Below are positions 1-7,390 of a stretch of 39,247 bases of DNA, in pieces. Under the pieces are notes generated by a model, which was not told the DNA's origin, did no database searches, and saw only the letters and a program-made list of their open reading frames with translations. The stretch covers positions 1 through 39,247 of the forward strand of contig JAFQPI010000069.1 of the NCBI GenBank assembly GCA_017411805.1. Direction: 5' to 3'. This DNA is from Clostridia bacterium. GTDB taxonomy: Bacteria; Bacillota; Clostridia; Oscillospirales; CAG-272. Every line of letters begins with the position of its first letter. The first letter of the stretch is position 1. A program made the position numbers and the translations under genes.

Positions 1-375
1 ATGTGCATTTGGGCGTGCTTTACAGCTTTTTATAGAAACGGCGACATTAAGGTTTCTGCACTTTCCGCAATACTGATGAGCGCATTTTTCGTTCTGTTCG
101 GTGTAACTGTTGGCATATACGTTGCATCATTTACGCTGAATAAGAAACCGCTTCTGTCCGTGTGGTTGCCGAGTATATCTGCAACTATTGTTACTCTGGT
201 TATGTACATTGGCGAAATGATTTTACTTAGCGGACATCTTTATCGCTTTGGCGATGGGTTCTTTTTCGCAGGAATACCCGGGATTGTACTTGCGCCGGTA
301 GATATTGTTGTCATCATTGCTTCGGGTGTTGTTGCGGCAATCATCGCAAATGCAGTCCGCAACAAAAATACATAG
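1..375 (+). CDS. Small integral membrane protein, possibly 5'-truncated
   Basis: The reading frame begins at the first base of the window with an ATG and ends at a TAG, giving 124 residues. The true start may lie upstream, outside the window. The protein is mostly hydrophobic, with about three or four likely membrane spans (around residues 20-45, 55-77 and 88-117) separated by short polar loops, and ends in a polar tail. No catalytic or binding motif is recognisable and I cannot assign a family. A strong hairpin terminator follows at 451-479. It is called as a gene because of its sustained hydrophobic pattern and because no better frame overlaps it; function is unknown. Confidence 0.6.
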   Translation: MCIWACFTAFYRNGDIKVSALSAILMSAFFVLFGVTVGIYVASFTLNKKPLLSVWLPSISATIVTLVMYIGEMILLSGHLYRFGDGFFFAGIPGIVLAPVDIVVIIASGVVAAIIANAVRNKNT

Positions 376-450
376 GTCTCGTTTGCAAGTATGGCGTTGA
401 ACCCCGGAAGACAGCGGTCAAGTGCAACTCCCATCATCGCCAAGGGGTAG

Positions 451-479
451 AAAAAAGCACGCGCAAGCGTGCTTTTTTC
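451..479 (+). terminator. Rho-independent terminator
   Basis: A run of six A precedes a GC-rich stem (GCACGC / GCGTGC) closed by a short loop and followed by six T. The symmetrical A and T tracts would allow it to work in both directions. It ends the small membrane protein gene upstream. Confidence 0.8.
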
Positions 480-483
480 AACT

Positions 484-641
484 AAATCCGCCGATGGCGG
501 AATAAATCCACCTTCGGTGGATGAAATCGCTTCGCGATGAAATCTGCCTTACGGCAGGTGATGGAGGCGGATTTAATTTCATCTGAAGCTGTAGGCTAAA
601 GATTTCATCCGAACGGAGTGAAGATTTCATCGCGAAGCGAT
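484..641. repeat. Array of short hairpins with AAATC-like linkers
   Basis: This gene-free stretch holds a row of small perfect hairpins: TCCGCC/GGCGGA at 487-501, TCCACC/GGTGGA at 507-521, a TCGCTTCGCGA palindrome at 527-537, CTGCC/GGCAG at 544-557 and ATCGC/GCGAT at 629-641. An outer inverted repeat (AAATCCGCC at 484-492 with its complement at 566-574) encloses the first four. Linkers between stems are variants of GAAATC. No coding potential is seen. The layout resembles modular intergenic hairpin repeats of gut Clostridia; this comparison is from memory. Confidence 0.75.
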
Positions 642-669
642 TTCATTAGCGTCTTGTTCTCCCAACCAC

Positions 670-698
670 TTGAAATATCCACTGATTTGTGGTATAAT
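670..698 (+). promoter_or_regulatory. Sigma-A promoter of the GH43 gene
   Basis: TTGAAA (670-675) and a perfect TATAAT (693-698) are separated by 17 bases, 39 bases before the GH43 start codon. A GAGG ribosome site follows just before the ATG at 737. Confidence 0.75.
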
Positions 699-736
699 GA
701 TTTTACAAGTCAATCTTTTCATAAAGAGGTTCAAGC

Positions 737-1708
737 ATGAAGACGTTCAAAAATCCCGTTTCTCCATTTGACGCGCCCGATCCTTTTATGACCTTTGATC
801 CCGTCACGGGATATTACTACGCCCTTTTCACCCGCGGCTCAAAGCTCGAGCTCTTCCGAAGCCGCCACGCGGGCTCGATCGTCACGGACGGCGATTCGCG
901 CATCATTTATCTCCCTAACGGCGAGCGCGACGGCATCTGGGGCGACATCTGGGCTCCCGAAATGCATCGCGCGCCGGACGGCAAATGGTATATCTACACC
1001 AGCGGCCGAATCAAACCCGAGCCTAGCCAAAAACGGATCTTCGTTATGGAAGGACCCGCCGACGATCCCTTCGTGGGCGAATGGATCTTCCGCGGCAAGC
1101 CTTTTCCCGATATCTTCTCGATCGACCCCACCGTTTATACCGCCCCGGACGGCATTCAATACCTCTGCTCCTCGCGCGTTGACCCCGTTTACGGTCAGGT
1201 CCTCGACATCTGCGACCTCGATAATCCCTACACCTGCGGCAAAAATCACGCAACCATCGCACGCGCCGAGCTCGATTGGGAGCTTGTCGCTCCCTACGTT
1301 GGAAGAAGCGCCATCGTTGAGGGAGCTTTCTTCCTCGAGCGCGAAGGCCGCCTCTTCATAATTTATTCCGCGAACGGCTGTTGGTCGGACGACTACTGCC
1401 TCGGCGTGCTTGAGCACACGGGCGGCTCGCTTTGCGATGCATCGAACTGGAAAAAGCACCCCTCTCCCCTCTTCGTCCAAGGAAACGAGCTCTACGGTCC
1501 GGGTCACGCCTCATTCTTCACCTCGCCCGACAGCACCGAGGTCTGGTGCGCTTACCACGGAATGAAGCAGCACAACGCGACCTGCACGGGCGCGCCCCGC
1601 TTCTTCAATATCCAGCGAGTTGATTTTGATGATACGGGCTACCCCGTCATGGGTCTGCCGACGGGCTACGAGATCGACCTCACTCCTCCCTCCGGAGAGA
1701 AGGAATAA
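737..1708 (+). CDS. Glycoside hydrolase family 43 protein (arabinosidase/xylosidase type), cytoplasmic
   Basis: The 323-residue protein has the five-bladed beta-propeller pattern of GH43, enzymes that release arabinose or xylose from plant polysaccharides or oligosaccharides. The three catalytic carboxylates can be placed by motif: Asp15 in DAPDPF (general base), Asp130 in SIDPTVY (pKa modulator) and Glu195 in IVEGAF (general acid). The blade motif WAPEMHRAPDGKWYIYTSG near residues 72-90 is also typical. There is no signal peptide, dockerin or binding module, so it probably acts inside the cell on imported oligosaccharides. It stands alone between its own promoter and a hairpin terminator. 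Exact substrate cannot be read from the sequence. GC-rich codon use differs from the AT-rich flanks. Confidence 0.85.
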   Translation: MKTFKNPVSPFDAPDPFMTFDPVTGYYYALFTRGSKLELFRSRHAGSIVTDGDSRIIYLPNGERDGIWGDIWAPEMHRAPDGKWYIYTSGRIKPEPSQKRIFVMEGPADDPFVGEWIFRGKPFPDIFSIDPTVYTAPDGIQYLCSSRVDPVYGQVLDICDLDNPYTCGKNHATIARAELDWELVAPYVGRSAIVEGAFFLEREGRLFIIYSANGCWSDDYCLGVLEHTGGSLCDASNWKKHPSPLFVQGNELYGPGHASFFTSPDSTEVWCAYHGMKQHNATCTGAPRFFNIQRVDFDDTGYPVMGLPTGYEIDLTPPSGEKE

Positions 1709-1731
1709 ATTCAGAATTAATCTTATATCGC

Positions 1732-1780
1732 AAAAATGCTGAGACAATATTTCCTCAAGAAATATTGTCTCAGCATTTTT
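1732..1780. terminator. Long perfect hairpin terminator after the GH43 gene
   Basis: A stem of about 20 base pairs (AAAAATGCTGAGACAATATT paired with its complement) with a short loop ends in a T run. It can terminate in either direction and separates the GH43 gene from the cohesin gene pair. Confidence 0.85.
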
Positions 1781-1821
1781 ATGATATATGTCATAATTGT
1801 TAAGAGAAAACCAAAAAAGCA

Positions 1822-1850
1822 TTGACAATCACGCCATATTGTTGTATAAT
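1822..1850 (+). promoter_or_regulatory. Consensus sigma-A promoter of the cohesin/dockerin gene pair
   Basis: TTGACA (1822-1827), a 17-base spacer and TATAAT (1845-1850) match the consensus at all twelve positions. Transcription should start near 1857, giving a leader of about 50 bases before the ATG at 1907. Confidence 0.85.
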
Positions 1851-1869
1851 TAATTATCAATAAAATATA

Positions 1870-1890
1870 CAACAAAAGGAAATTTTGTTG
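1870..1890 (+). promoter_or_regulatory. 5' UTR hairpin in the cohesin mRNA leader
   Basis: CAACAAAA (1870-1877) and TTTTGTTG (1883-1890) form an eight-pair stem with a five-base loop, lying in the leader between the promoter and the AGAGG ribosome site. It may protect the mRNA 5' end; that role is inferred only from position. Confidence 0.45.
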
Positions 1891-1906
1891 TGGAAAAGAG
1901 GTAAAA

Positions 1907-3847
1907 ATGGCAAAATTCATGAGAAAACCGATAGCTTTTCTGCTTTTGGCAGTAATGCTCATGCAGATGCTTCCCGTGATTGCGTTTGCAACCGGAAGCG
2001 AAATGAAGCTGACGGTGTCGTCTGCAACCGGATATACGGGAGAGACCGTCGAGATCACCGTTGCGATCTCGAACAACCCCGGAATCTCATCCCTCATGTT
2101 CGATATTGAGTATGACAGCGTACTGACGCTTACCAACGTAACCTTCAGCGAGGCATTCGGATCGCTGGTTACAACGCCCGAGCCTTATACGAATCCTCAG
2201 ACGATCACTCTTATCAGCCCTTATGAGGACGTTACCGCAAACGGAGTGCTGGCAACCCTGACGTTTGAGGTATCCAAAGAGGCTACTCATGACTACGTTG
2301 CCGACGTAGAGATCACTTTTGACGAAAACAATATTTTCAATGCATCGAGCGAGCTTGTTGAAACGAGCGCCGTAAACGGTGCGGTGACCGTGTTTCGCGG
2401 CATCCCCGGAGACATCAATTCAGACAGAGTCGTCGACACAAAAGACGCCGTTTTATTGTTTCGTTACGTCGCCGGTTGGGACGTTACTGTTGATTCTCGT
2501 GCTCTTGATTGCAACGGTGACGGTATTGTTAATACTCATGACCCGATCGCGCTCTTCCGCTTCGTCGCGGGATGGCCGAACATAAATCTGTACTACGGTG
2601 TTAATTACGACTACTACAGCCGAGGATTGAAATATTCGATCAATAGCGACGGTAGATCTTATTCGGTAGCAATGGGAGATTGCACCGATACCGACGTTGT
2701 TATTCCGCTGACTTATAACGGTCTGCCGGTTACGGGGATATCTAATCGTGGTTTTGTTGAATGTTCTGAATTAAAAAGTATATCTATACCTAATACTGTA
2801 ACAAGTATTGGAGAATTTGCATTTAATGAATGTTCAAGCTTGACAAGTATTACTATTCCATATGGTGTTACCCAAATCTCCGAAAGAACGTTTTGGAATT
2901 GTACGAGTCTTAAAAGAGTAAATATTCCGGACAGTGTAACAATTATTGAATCTTACGCATTTTGGAAGTGCGGACAACTTACAGGTGTAACGATTCCTGA
3001 GAATGTAACAGTTCTTGGTACTGCAGCTTTTGCTGATTGTTCAAGTATTACAAGTATAATTATTCCAAATAGCGTAATTAGTATGGGTTCTAGTACACGC
3101 GGTGGCAGTGTATTTTCGGGTTGTACTAATTTAAGAAGTATAACTATTCCCGATAGCGTAACGGAATTTGGGCCAGCAAACTTCTCGGACTGCACTTCGC
3201 TTACAAGCGCAAAAATTGGTTCTGGTGTCACCGAATTGGGAAATCGTACATTCTTCCGTTGTTCATCGCTTAAAAATGTATCTATGGGTAGCAGTGTAAC
3301 ACATATTGGTGAAGATGCTTTTTATGAATGCGAAGCACTTGAAAGTATAGTGATCTCAAACAGCGTTGAAACTATTGACAAAAATGTATTTACGGGATGT
3401 AGTTCATTGAAAAGTGTGACTATACCTGCGAGTGTATCAAAAATTGATAGCGGCGCTTTTTCTGAAGTTCCTGCGCTTTGTGAAGTACATATAAGTGATC
3501 TTGCTGCATGGTGTAGTATTGATTTTTATAATACAACTTCGAATCCGTTGAGTACTGCCGGCAATTTGTATCTCAATGATGAATTGTTAACTCATATAAG
3601 TATTCCTGAAGGAGTTACCACTATAAATGGAAGTGTTTTTGCAGGTTGCACTTCAATTACCAGTGTAATAATTCCCAAGAGCGTAACAACTATACAGGGA
3701 GTGGCATTTTACCGTTGTACAAGTTTGACAGATGTTTTCTATGAGGGTACCATGTCCGAGTGGTGGAACGGTGTTACGGTAGTAGGAGAGGGCACTAACG
3801 CTCCCCTACTCAACGCCACCATTCATTTCGAATACAAAGCAAACTAA
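1907..3847 (+). CDS. Secreted cohesin-dockerin protein with BspA-type leucine-rich repeats
   Basis: This 646-residue protein starts with a signal peptide (residues 1-28). Residues about 33-162 form a cohesin-like beta domain closely similar to the four in the next gene. Residues about 165-223 form a dockerin with two calcium-loop repeats (GDINSDRVVDTKDAVLLF and DCNGDGIVNTHDPIALF). From about 240 to the end are BspA-type (LRR_5) leucine-rich repeats with the SLxSIxIPxSVTxIG pattern. BspA repeats often bind host or microbial surfaces. No membrane or sortase anchor is seen, so retention would depend on cohesin-dockerin contacts. The start is chosen for its AGAGG site five bases upstream. The leucine-rich part is clearly richer in A+T than the first 2.7 kb. 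It probably forms an operon with the four-cohesin gene 66 bases downstream. Confidence 0.85.
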   Translation: MAKFMRKPIAFLLLAVMLMQMLPVIAFATGSEMKLTVSSATGYTGETVEITVAISNNPGISSLMFDIEYDSVLTLTNVTFSEAFGSLVTTPEPYTNPQTITLISPYEDVTANGVLATLTFEVSKEATHDYVADVEITFDENNIFNASSELVETSAVNGAVTVFRGIPGDINSDRVVDTKDAVLLFRYVAGWDVTVDSRALDCNGDGIVNTHDPIALFRFVAGWPNINLYYGVNYDYYSRGLKYSINSDGRSYSVAMGDCTDTDVVIPLTYNGLPVTGISNRGFVECSELKSISIPNTVTSIGEFAFNECSSLTSITIPYGVTQISERTFWNCTSLKRVNIPDSVTIIESYAFWKCGQLTGVTIPENVTVLGTAAFADCSSITSIIIPNSVISMGSSTRGGSVFSGCTNLRSITIPDSVTEFGPANFSDCTSLTSAKIGSGVTELGNRTFFRCSSLKNVSMGSSVTHIGEDAFYECEALESIVISNSVETIDKNVFTGCSSLKSVTIPASVSKIDSGAFSEVPALCEVHISDLAAWCSIDFYNTTSNPLSTAGNLYLNDELLTHISIPEGVTTINGSVFAGCTSITSVIIPKSVTTIQGVAFYRCTSLTDVFYEGTMSEWWNGVTVVGEGTNAPLLNATIHFEYKAN

Positions 3848-3913
3848 CCCTAACGCAACTGATTTCAGATTTACGCATTTTCAGATTGCAAAATCTCCGG
3901 GAAAGGATCTAAT

Positions 3914-6109
3914 ATGAAAAATCACATTAAATCCACAACGGCAATCATTCTTGTCCTGATAATGCTTGTTAATATTTTTCCGATAAGCGCTTATTCTTCG
4001 GGAAGCGATGCTATGTCTCTGACAGCTTCGTCTGTCAGCGGCAAACCGGGGGATACCGTGACGCTTGATATTACCGTCGCGGATAACCCCGGGCTTTCAT
4101 CGCTGAAATTCAACGTTGCGTATGCCGATGAGCTTATTCTTCAAGACGTCGAGCTCGGCAGCGGATTCGGACCGTATCTGACCGTTCCGCCCAATTACGG
4201 CAATCCCCTTATCGTAACATTGATCAGTCCATATGAGGATTGTTCCGCCGAGGGCGTTATCGCCAAGCTCACCTTCTTGATTGCGGATACTGCCGCGGCA
4301 GGAGAGTACGACGTTGACATAACATATATTCAAAAGGAAACCTATAACAGCAATTTCGAGGACGTTGCCGTGAGTGTTACTAACGGAAGCGTTACAGTTG
4401 AAAAAGAACCCCTGCCCGACGGCATGTCTCTGACGGCAGAATCCGTGATTGCATCACGCGGCGAAACCGTTGACGTGGATATTACGATCGCGGGCAATTC
4501 GGGTCTTTCATCGCTCAAATTCGATATTGAGTATGATTCAGACCTCACTCTTACAGACGTTAAGCTGAATAATGCGTTCGGTCCTTACGTGACCTGCCCG
4601 CCCGCATCGGACATGATAACGCTTATCAGCCCTTATAATGAGTGCACCGTAAACGGTGTTATCGCAACGCTTACCTTCTCGGTCGCGGAAGACGCCGATG
4701 CAGGTAAGCACGAAATAAAAATCAATTTATATCCGAATGAAACTTATGACGATAATTTTGAAACCGTTGACTTGAACGTCGTAAACGGAAGCATAATTAT
4801 CGATGGTCCCGAAATCGAAAAAGAAGTTCTGCTTCTCGAGGCATCCTCTGTTGTCGGCAAGCCCGGCGATACAGTAAAAATAGACGTCTCGATCTCCGAT
4901 AATCCCGGTCTTGCTTCGCTTCAATTCGATATATCGCACGCCTCAGAGCTTCGCCTTATCGGCGTTGAGCTCAGCGAAGAATTCGGTTCCTACGTGACCG
5001 CGCCGCCCTTCCGCGGATTGGTTACGCTTCTAAGTCCGTTCGACGATTGCACAACGGAAGGAGTTATAGCTACTTATACCTTCAAGATAGCGGATGATGC
5101 CGCTGAGGGTGAGTATACGGTTTATATCGTGCCTTCTCAGAGCGAGACTTATAACTCAAATTTCGAGGACGTTGAAGTTAGCGTCACGGACGGATGCGTT
5201 ACCGTCGAGAATGAGCCCGTTTCAAAGTCCGATATGACCATCACGGTTGAAAACGCAGAGGGAGCTCCGGGCGAGACTATTAAAGTTGACGTCATCGTTG
5301 CAAACAACCCCGGCATCTCTTCTCTGAAATTCGACGTGTCGTACAGCGAATACCTGACTCTTACAGACGTTGACCTCAGCAACGCGTTTGGTCCCTACCT
5401 TACAACTCCGTCCGTCTTAAGCAATCCTCAGAAGATCACGTTTATCAGCCCTTATGCCGATCGGGATACAAACGGATCGTTGGCTACCCTTACCTTCAAA
5501 ATCTCCGATGACGCTCCCGAGGGCAATCATGATATCAGAATAACGTATTATCAAAACGAAACTTACAACGCAAGCTTTGAGGACGTTATCGTCACCGCAA
5601 TAAACGGTTCGGTCAACGTAAAAGAGCCTGAATTGATCTGCGGCGGTAATCATGTTTACACCGACGGAAAATGTATCTGCGGCGCTATCGAGCCTGTTAA
5701 CGTAATCGGTTCAGAGAATTTCGAATGTGAAATAGACGGCTCGCAGGTTACGGTAACAAGCGATGCTGTTTGCAAGTTGGGTTACGTCAGCAACGGTTCT
5801 TACGTTGAAATAGAGGCTACTGTCAACAGCGACGGAAGCTATAGCTTCACGGCTCCCGAGGGAGTAGAAGAATTGCTGCTGGTTACCAAGGGAGACCTTG
5901 ACATGGACGGATCTATGGATTCGGAAGATTCCGACCTTCTTGCAAAATACCTGCTTCCCGAGAATTCGGAATTGCACGTTGAGCTGAGCTTGGAACAGCA
6001 ATTTGCTGCCGATATAAACGGAAACGGAAAATTGAATTCCGCTGACAAGATATTGATCGCTCGCAGCAAGCTTTCGGAAGATCACCCCTTATACAAACCA
6101 TTGGATTAA
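3914..6109 (+). CDS. Secreted scaffoldin-like protein: four cohesin domains plus a dockerin
   Basis: The 731-residue protein has a signal peptide (about 1-28) and four tandem cohesin-like domains at about 34-163, 170-297, 304-432 and 440-570. Each carries the repeating features GxPGDTVxxD, NPGxSSLKFD, AFGPYxT and a TLISPY-type segment. A short cysteine motif (CGGN...GKCICG, 576-589) leads to a small beta domain (about 595-655), then a dockerin (about 658-722; GDLDMDGSMDSEDSDLL and ADINGNGKLNSADKILI). Cohesins bind dockerins, so this protein could carry up to four dockerin proteins and itself dock onto another cohesin. There is no sorting signal. It follows the LRR/cohesin gene after 66 bases without a clear terminator, with a GAAAGG ribosome site. 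Whether the cohesins bind enzymes or adhesins is not known. Confidence 0.85.
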   Translation: MKNHIKSTTAIILVLIMLVNIFPISAYSSGSDAMSLTASSVSGKPGDTVTLDITVADNPGLSSLKFNVAYADELILQDVELGSGFGPYLTVPPNYGNPLIVTLISPYEDCSAEGVIAKLTFLIADTAAAGEYDVDITYIQKETYNSNFEDVAVSVTNGSVTVEKEPLPDGMSLTAESVIASRGETVDVDITIAGNSGLSSLKFDIEYDSDLTLTDVKLNNAFGPYVTCPPASDMITLISPYNECTVNGVIATLTFSVAEDADAGKHEIKINLYPNETYDDNFETVDLNVVNGSIIIDGPEIEKEVLLLEASSVVGKPGDTVKIDVSISDNPGLASLQFDISHASELRLIGVELSEEFGSYVTAPPFRGLVTLLSPFDDCTTEGVIATYTFKIADDAAEGEYTVYIVPSQSETYNSNFEDVEVSVTDGCVTVENEPVSKSDMTITVENAEGAPGETIKVDVIVANNPGISSLKFDVSYSEYLTLTDVDLSNAFGPYLTTPSVLSNPQKITFISPYADRDTNGSLATLTFKISDDAPEGNHDIRITYYQNETYNASFEDVIVTAINGSVNVKEPELICGGNHVYTDGKCICGAIEPVNVIGSENFECEIDGSQVTVTSDAVCKLGYVSNGSYVEIEATVNSDGSYSFTAPEGVEELLLVTKGDLDMDGSMDSEDSDLLAKYLLPENSELHVELSLEQQFAADINGNGKLNSADKILIARSKLSEDHPLYKPLD

Positions 6110-6119
6110 CAAAAATTCA

Positions 6120-6149
6120 CCCGCCTCCTTTCGATAGGAGGCGGGTTTC
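6120..6149. terminator. Convergent terminator between the scaffoldin gene and the fliB remnant
   Basis: CCCGCCTCCT at 6120-6129 pairs with AGGAGGCGGG at 6136-6145, followed by T-rich sequence on the plus strand and preceded by an A-rich stretch that becomes a T tract on the minus strand. It lies between genes facing each other and probably serves both. Confidence 0.85.
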
Positions 6150-6152
6150 ATT

Positions 6153-6638
6153 TTAAAACAAAAACTCACTCATAATTGCTTCGGTATTGTCCTCGGAGTA
6201 TTCGATCTCCTCGGAGACGATACGCGCGGCGAAACAGATATCTCCGCATTTTGCGGTGCAGGAGGCGAGCAATCTTTCGCAAAAAAGCGAAAAACCGAGG
6301 GCGGCGCGGATCTCGTATTCGTCCGCCGCCACGGAAAGATGCCTGTAAACAAAATACGCCAAAGCACGCAGGAGCGGCTTTTCATGCTCGGCGGCGGGTA
6401 GCCGTACGGGAGTCGAACATAATTGCCTCACGGCGATTACTTTTCGCGTCTTTCGGCGTGCTTTTACTCGCAAGGTTAATTATGTTCGACTCCCGTACGG
6501 CTACCCATCCTTCAGCAACGAGTACTTTTTCATTGTTTCACCGTCGACATCTATCTCCCATCCGGCGCAACAGCTGTGTCGGCAGGCATCGGCTATACAT
6601 TTGAACTGAAGGTAATATCTCGGTGCATATAGCTTCAT
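6153..6638 (-). pseudogene. Broken fliB-like gene (flagellin lysine N-methylase family), centre deleted
   Basis: Two fragments of one family lie in order on the minus strand. The 5' piece (6638 to 6501) has a GGAG ribosome site and encodes 45 residues with the FliB start pattern: a YYLQFKCIADACRHSCCAGW segment (the CxxxxCxxxCC cluster), then DVDGETMKKY and a stop. The 3' piece (about 6395 to 6153) encodes LLRALAYFVYRHL...EEIEYSEDNTEAIM, the usual FliB C-terminus, and ends in TAA. FliB proteins are usually near 370-400 residues, so about 250 central residues are missing. At the junction sits a 111-base segment made of two perfect 29-base inverted repeats around a 53-base spacer. The gene begins 18 bases after the histidine phosphatase stop, suggesting a former operon. 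No flagellar gene is present here. Family assignment rests on remembered motifs. Confidence 0.75.
6396..6506. repeat. Perfect 29-bp inverted repeat with 53-bp spacer inside the fliB remnant
   Basis: Bases 6396-6424 and 6478-6506 are exact reverse complements. The arm contains TTCGACTCCCGTACGGCTAC, which looks like the T-loop and 3' end of a tRNA, but no cloverleaf can be folded around it. It sits exactly where the middle of fliB is missing. It could be a mobile-element scar, a pair of recombination sites around an invertible spacer, or a chimeric assembly join. Confidence 0.85.
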
Positions 6639-6656
6639 TTCGGCTCCGTGATTTTC

Positions 6657-7373
6657 TTATTCTTTTTCTACGTAAAATTCTTTGGCGAGCCCTTTGAGCG
6701 AAATCGGCTCGTCGTTTGCGTAAAGATGCGAGGTATCGCCCATCTGCATGCATTTGAAGAAGACCTCGCCCTTGACCCTCTCCTCGGTGACCATTGTCGT
6801 TACCGACGAAGCAGGCATGAAAAAGCTCTGCCAGAGCATGGGAAGCGCAACTCCCGAAAGATGCGAAACCAGAGCCATTCCGAGTCCAAAATGGCAGAAG
6901 ATTGCTATCGTCGTATCGGGGCTCTGCTCCGTGCGGTAGAAGAATCCGTCCTTTTTATAGCCGTAGCCTTCAAGGAGCGCATCAAACTCATTGATCGTAT
7001 TCTGCCATACTTCCTCGACCGTGCCCGCGCTTATAAGCTCGTTTTCAAGCCACTTTTCCTTATCGAACATCTCGGGATGCTCATTCCAGAATCGCGGCTT
7101 CATATTCCAGGCGCAGCGGTACTTTTCCTTCTCCGGGTCCCAAATGCGCCCGCGGAATTCATGCAACCAATCAAGAGTCTGCGCGCTTTTGCCCGTCAGC
7201 TCGAGATACGGCTGCGCCGTATGCTGTGCGCGACCCATCGGAGATACGAAAACGTCGCTTATCGGAAGCTTTTGAAGTCTTTCGGCAAGCATGCGTGCCT
7301 CTCTCCAGCCCTTTTCTGTGATGGTATTGTTCTCGTAATCGGGCTCTGCGTGTCTTATGATCAGTATTTTCAT
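6657..7373 (-). CDS. Histidine phosphatase family protein (phosphoglycerate mutase-like)
   Basis: This 238-residue protein opens with the family signature: IIRHAEP (Arg7, His8, the phosphohistidine residue), then TEKGWREARMLAERL and VSPMGRAQHTAQPY, which supplies the second phosphate-binding arginine. A later histidine in IFCHFGLGMALVSHL is the likely second active-site histidine. The family covers phosphatases for sugars, nucleotides and small metabolites as well as mutases; the substrate cannot be told from sequence. No signal peptide, so cytoplasmic. It lies 17 bases after the metallo-beta-lactamase lipoprotein gene and 18 bases before the fliB remnant, and is probably cotranscribed with both. 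Confidence 0.85.
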   Translation of the reverse strand: MKILIIRHAEPDYENNTITEKGWREARMLAERLQKLPISDVFVSPMGRAQHTAQPYLELTGKSAQTLDWLHEFRGRIWDPEKEKYRCAWNMKPRFWNEHPEMFDKEKWLENELISAGTVEEVWQNTINEFDALLEGYGYKKDGFFYRTEQSPDTTIAIFCHFGLGMALVSHLSGVALPMLWQSFFMPASSVTTMVTEERVKGEVFFKCMQMGDTSHLYANDEPISLKGLAKEFYVEKE

Positions 7374-7390
7374 TGTTTTACTCCGTACGA

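Noticed and set aside
240-443. 67-codon minus-strand frame starting MAMMGVALDR
   Set aside because: It overlaps the membrane protein on the other strand and I could not match it to any family; its start at 443 lies just before the terminator. It may be a decayed gene end but evidence is insufficient.
839-1507. 222-codon minus-strand frame opposite the GH43 gene
   Set aside because: It has no ribosome site or family motif and is explained by the GH43 coding bias.
6478-6510. Possible tRNA gene 3' end (TTCGACTCCCGTACGGCTAC)
   Set aside because: The T-stem does not pair and no acceptor, D or anticodon arm can be built upstream; at most it is an attachment-site-like fragment.
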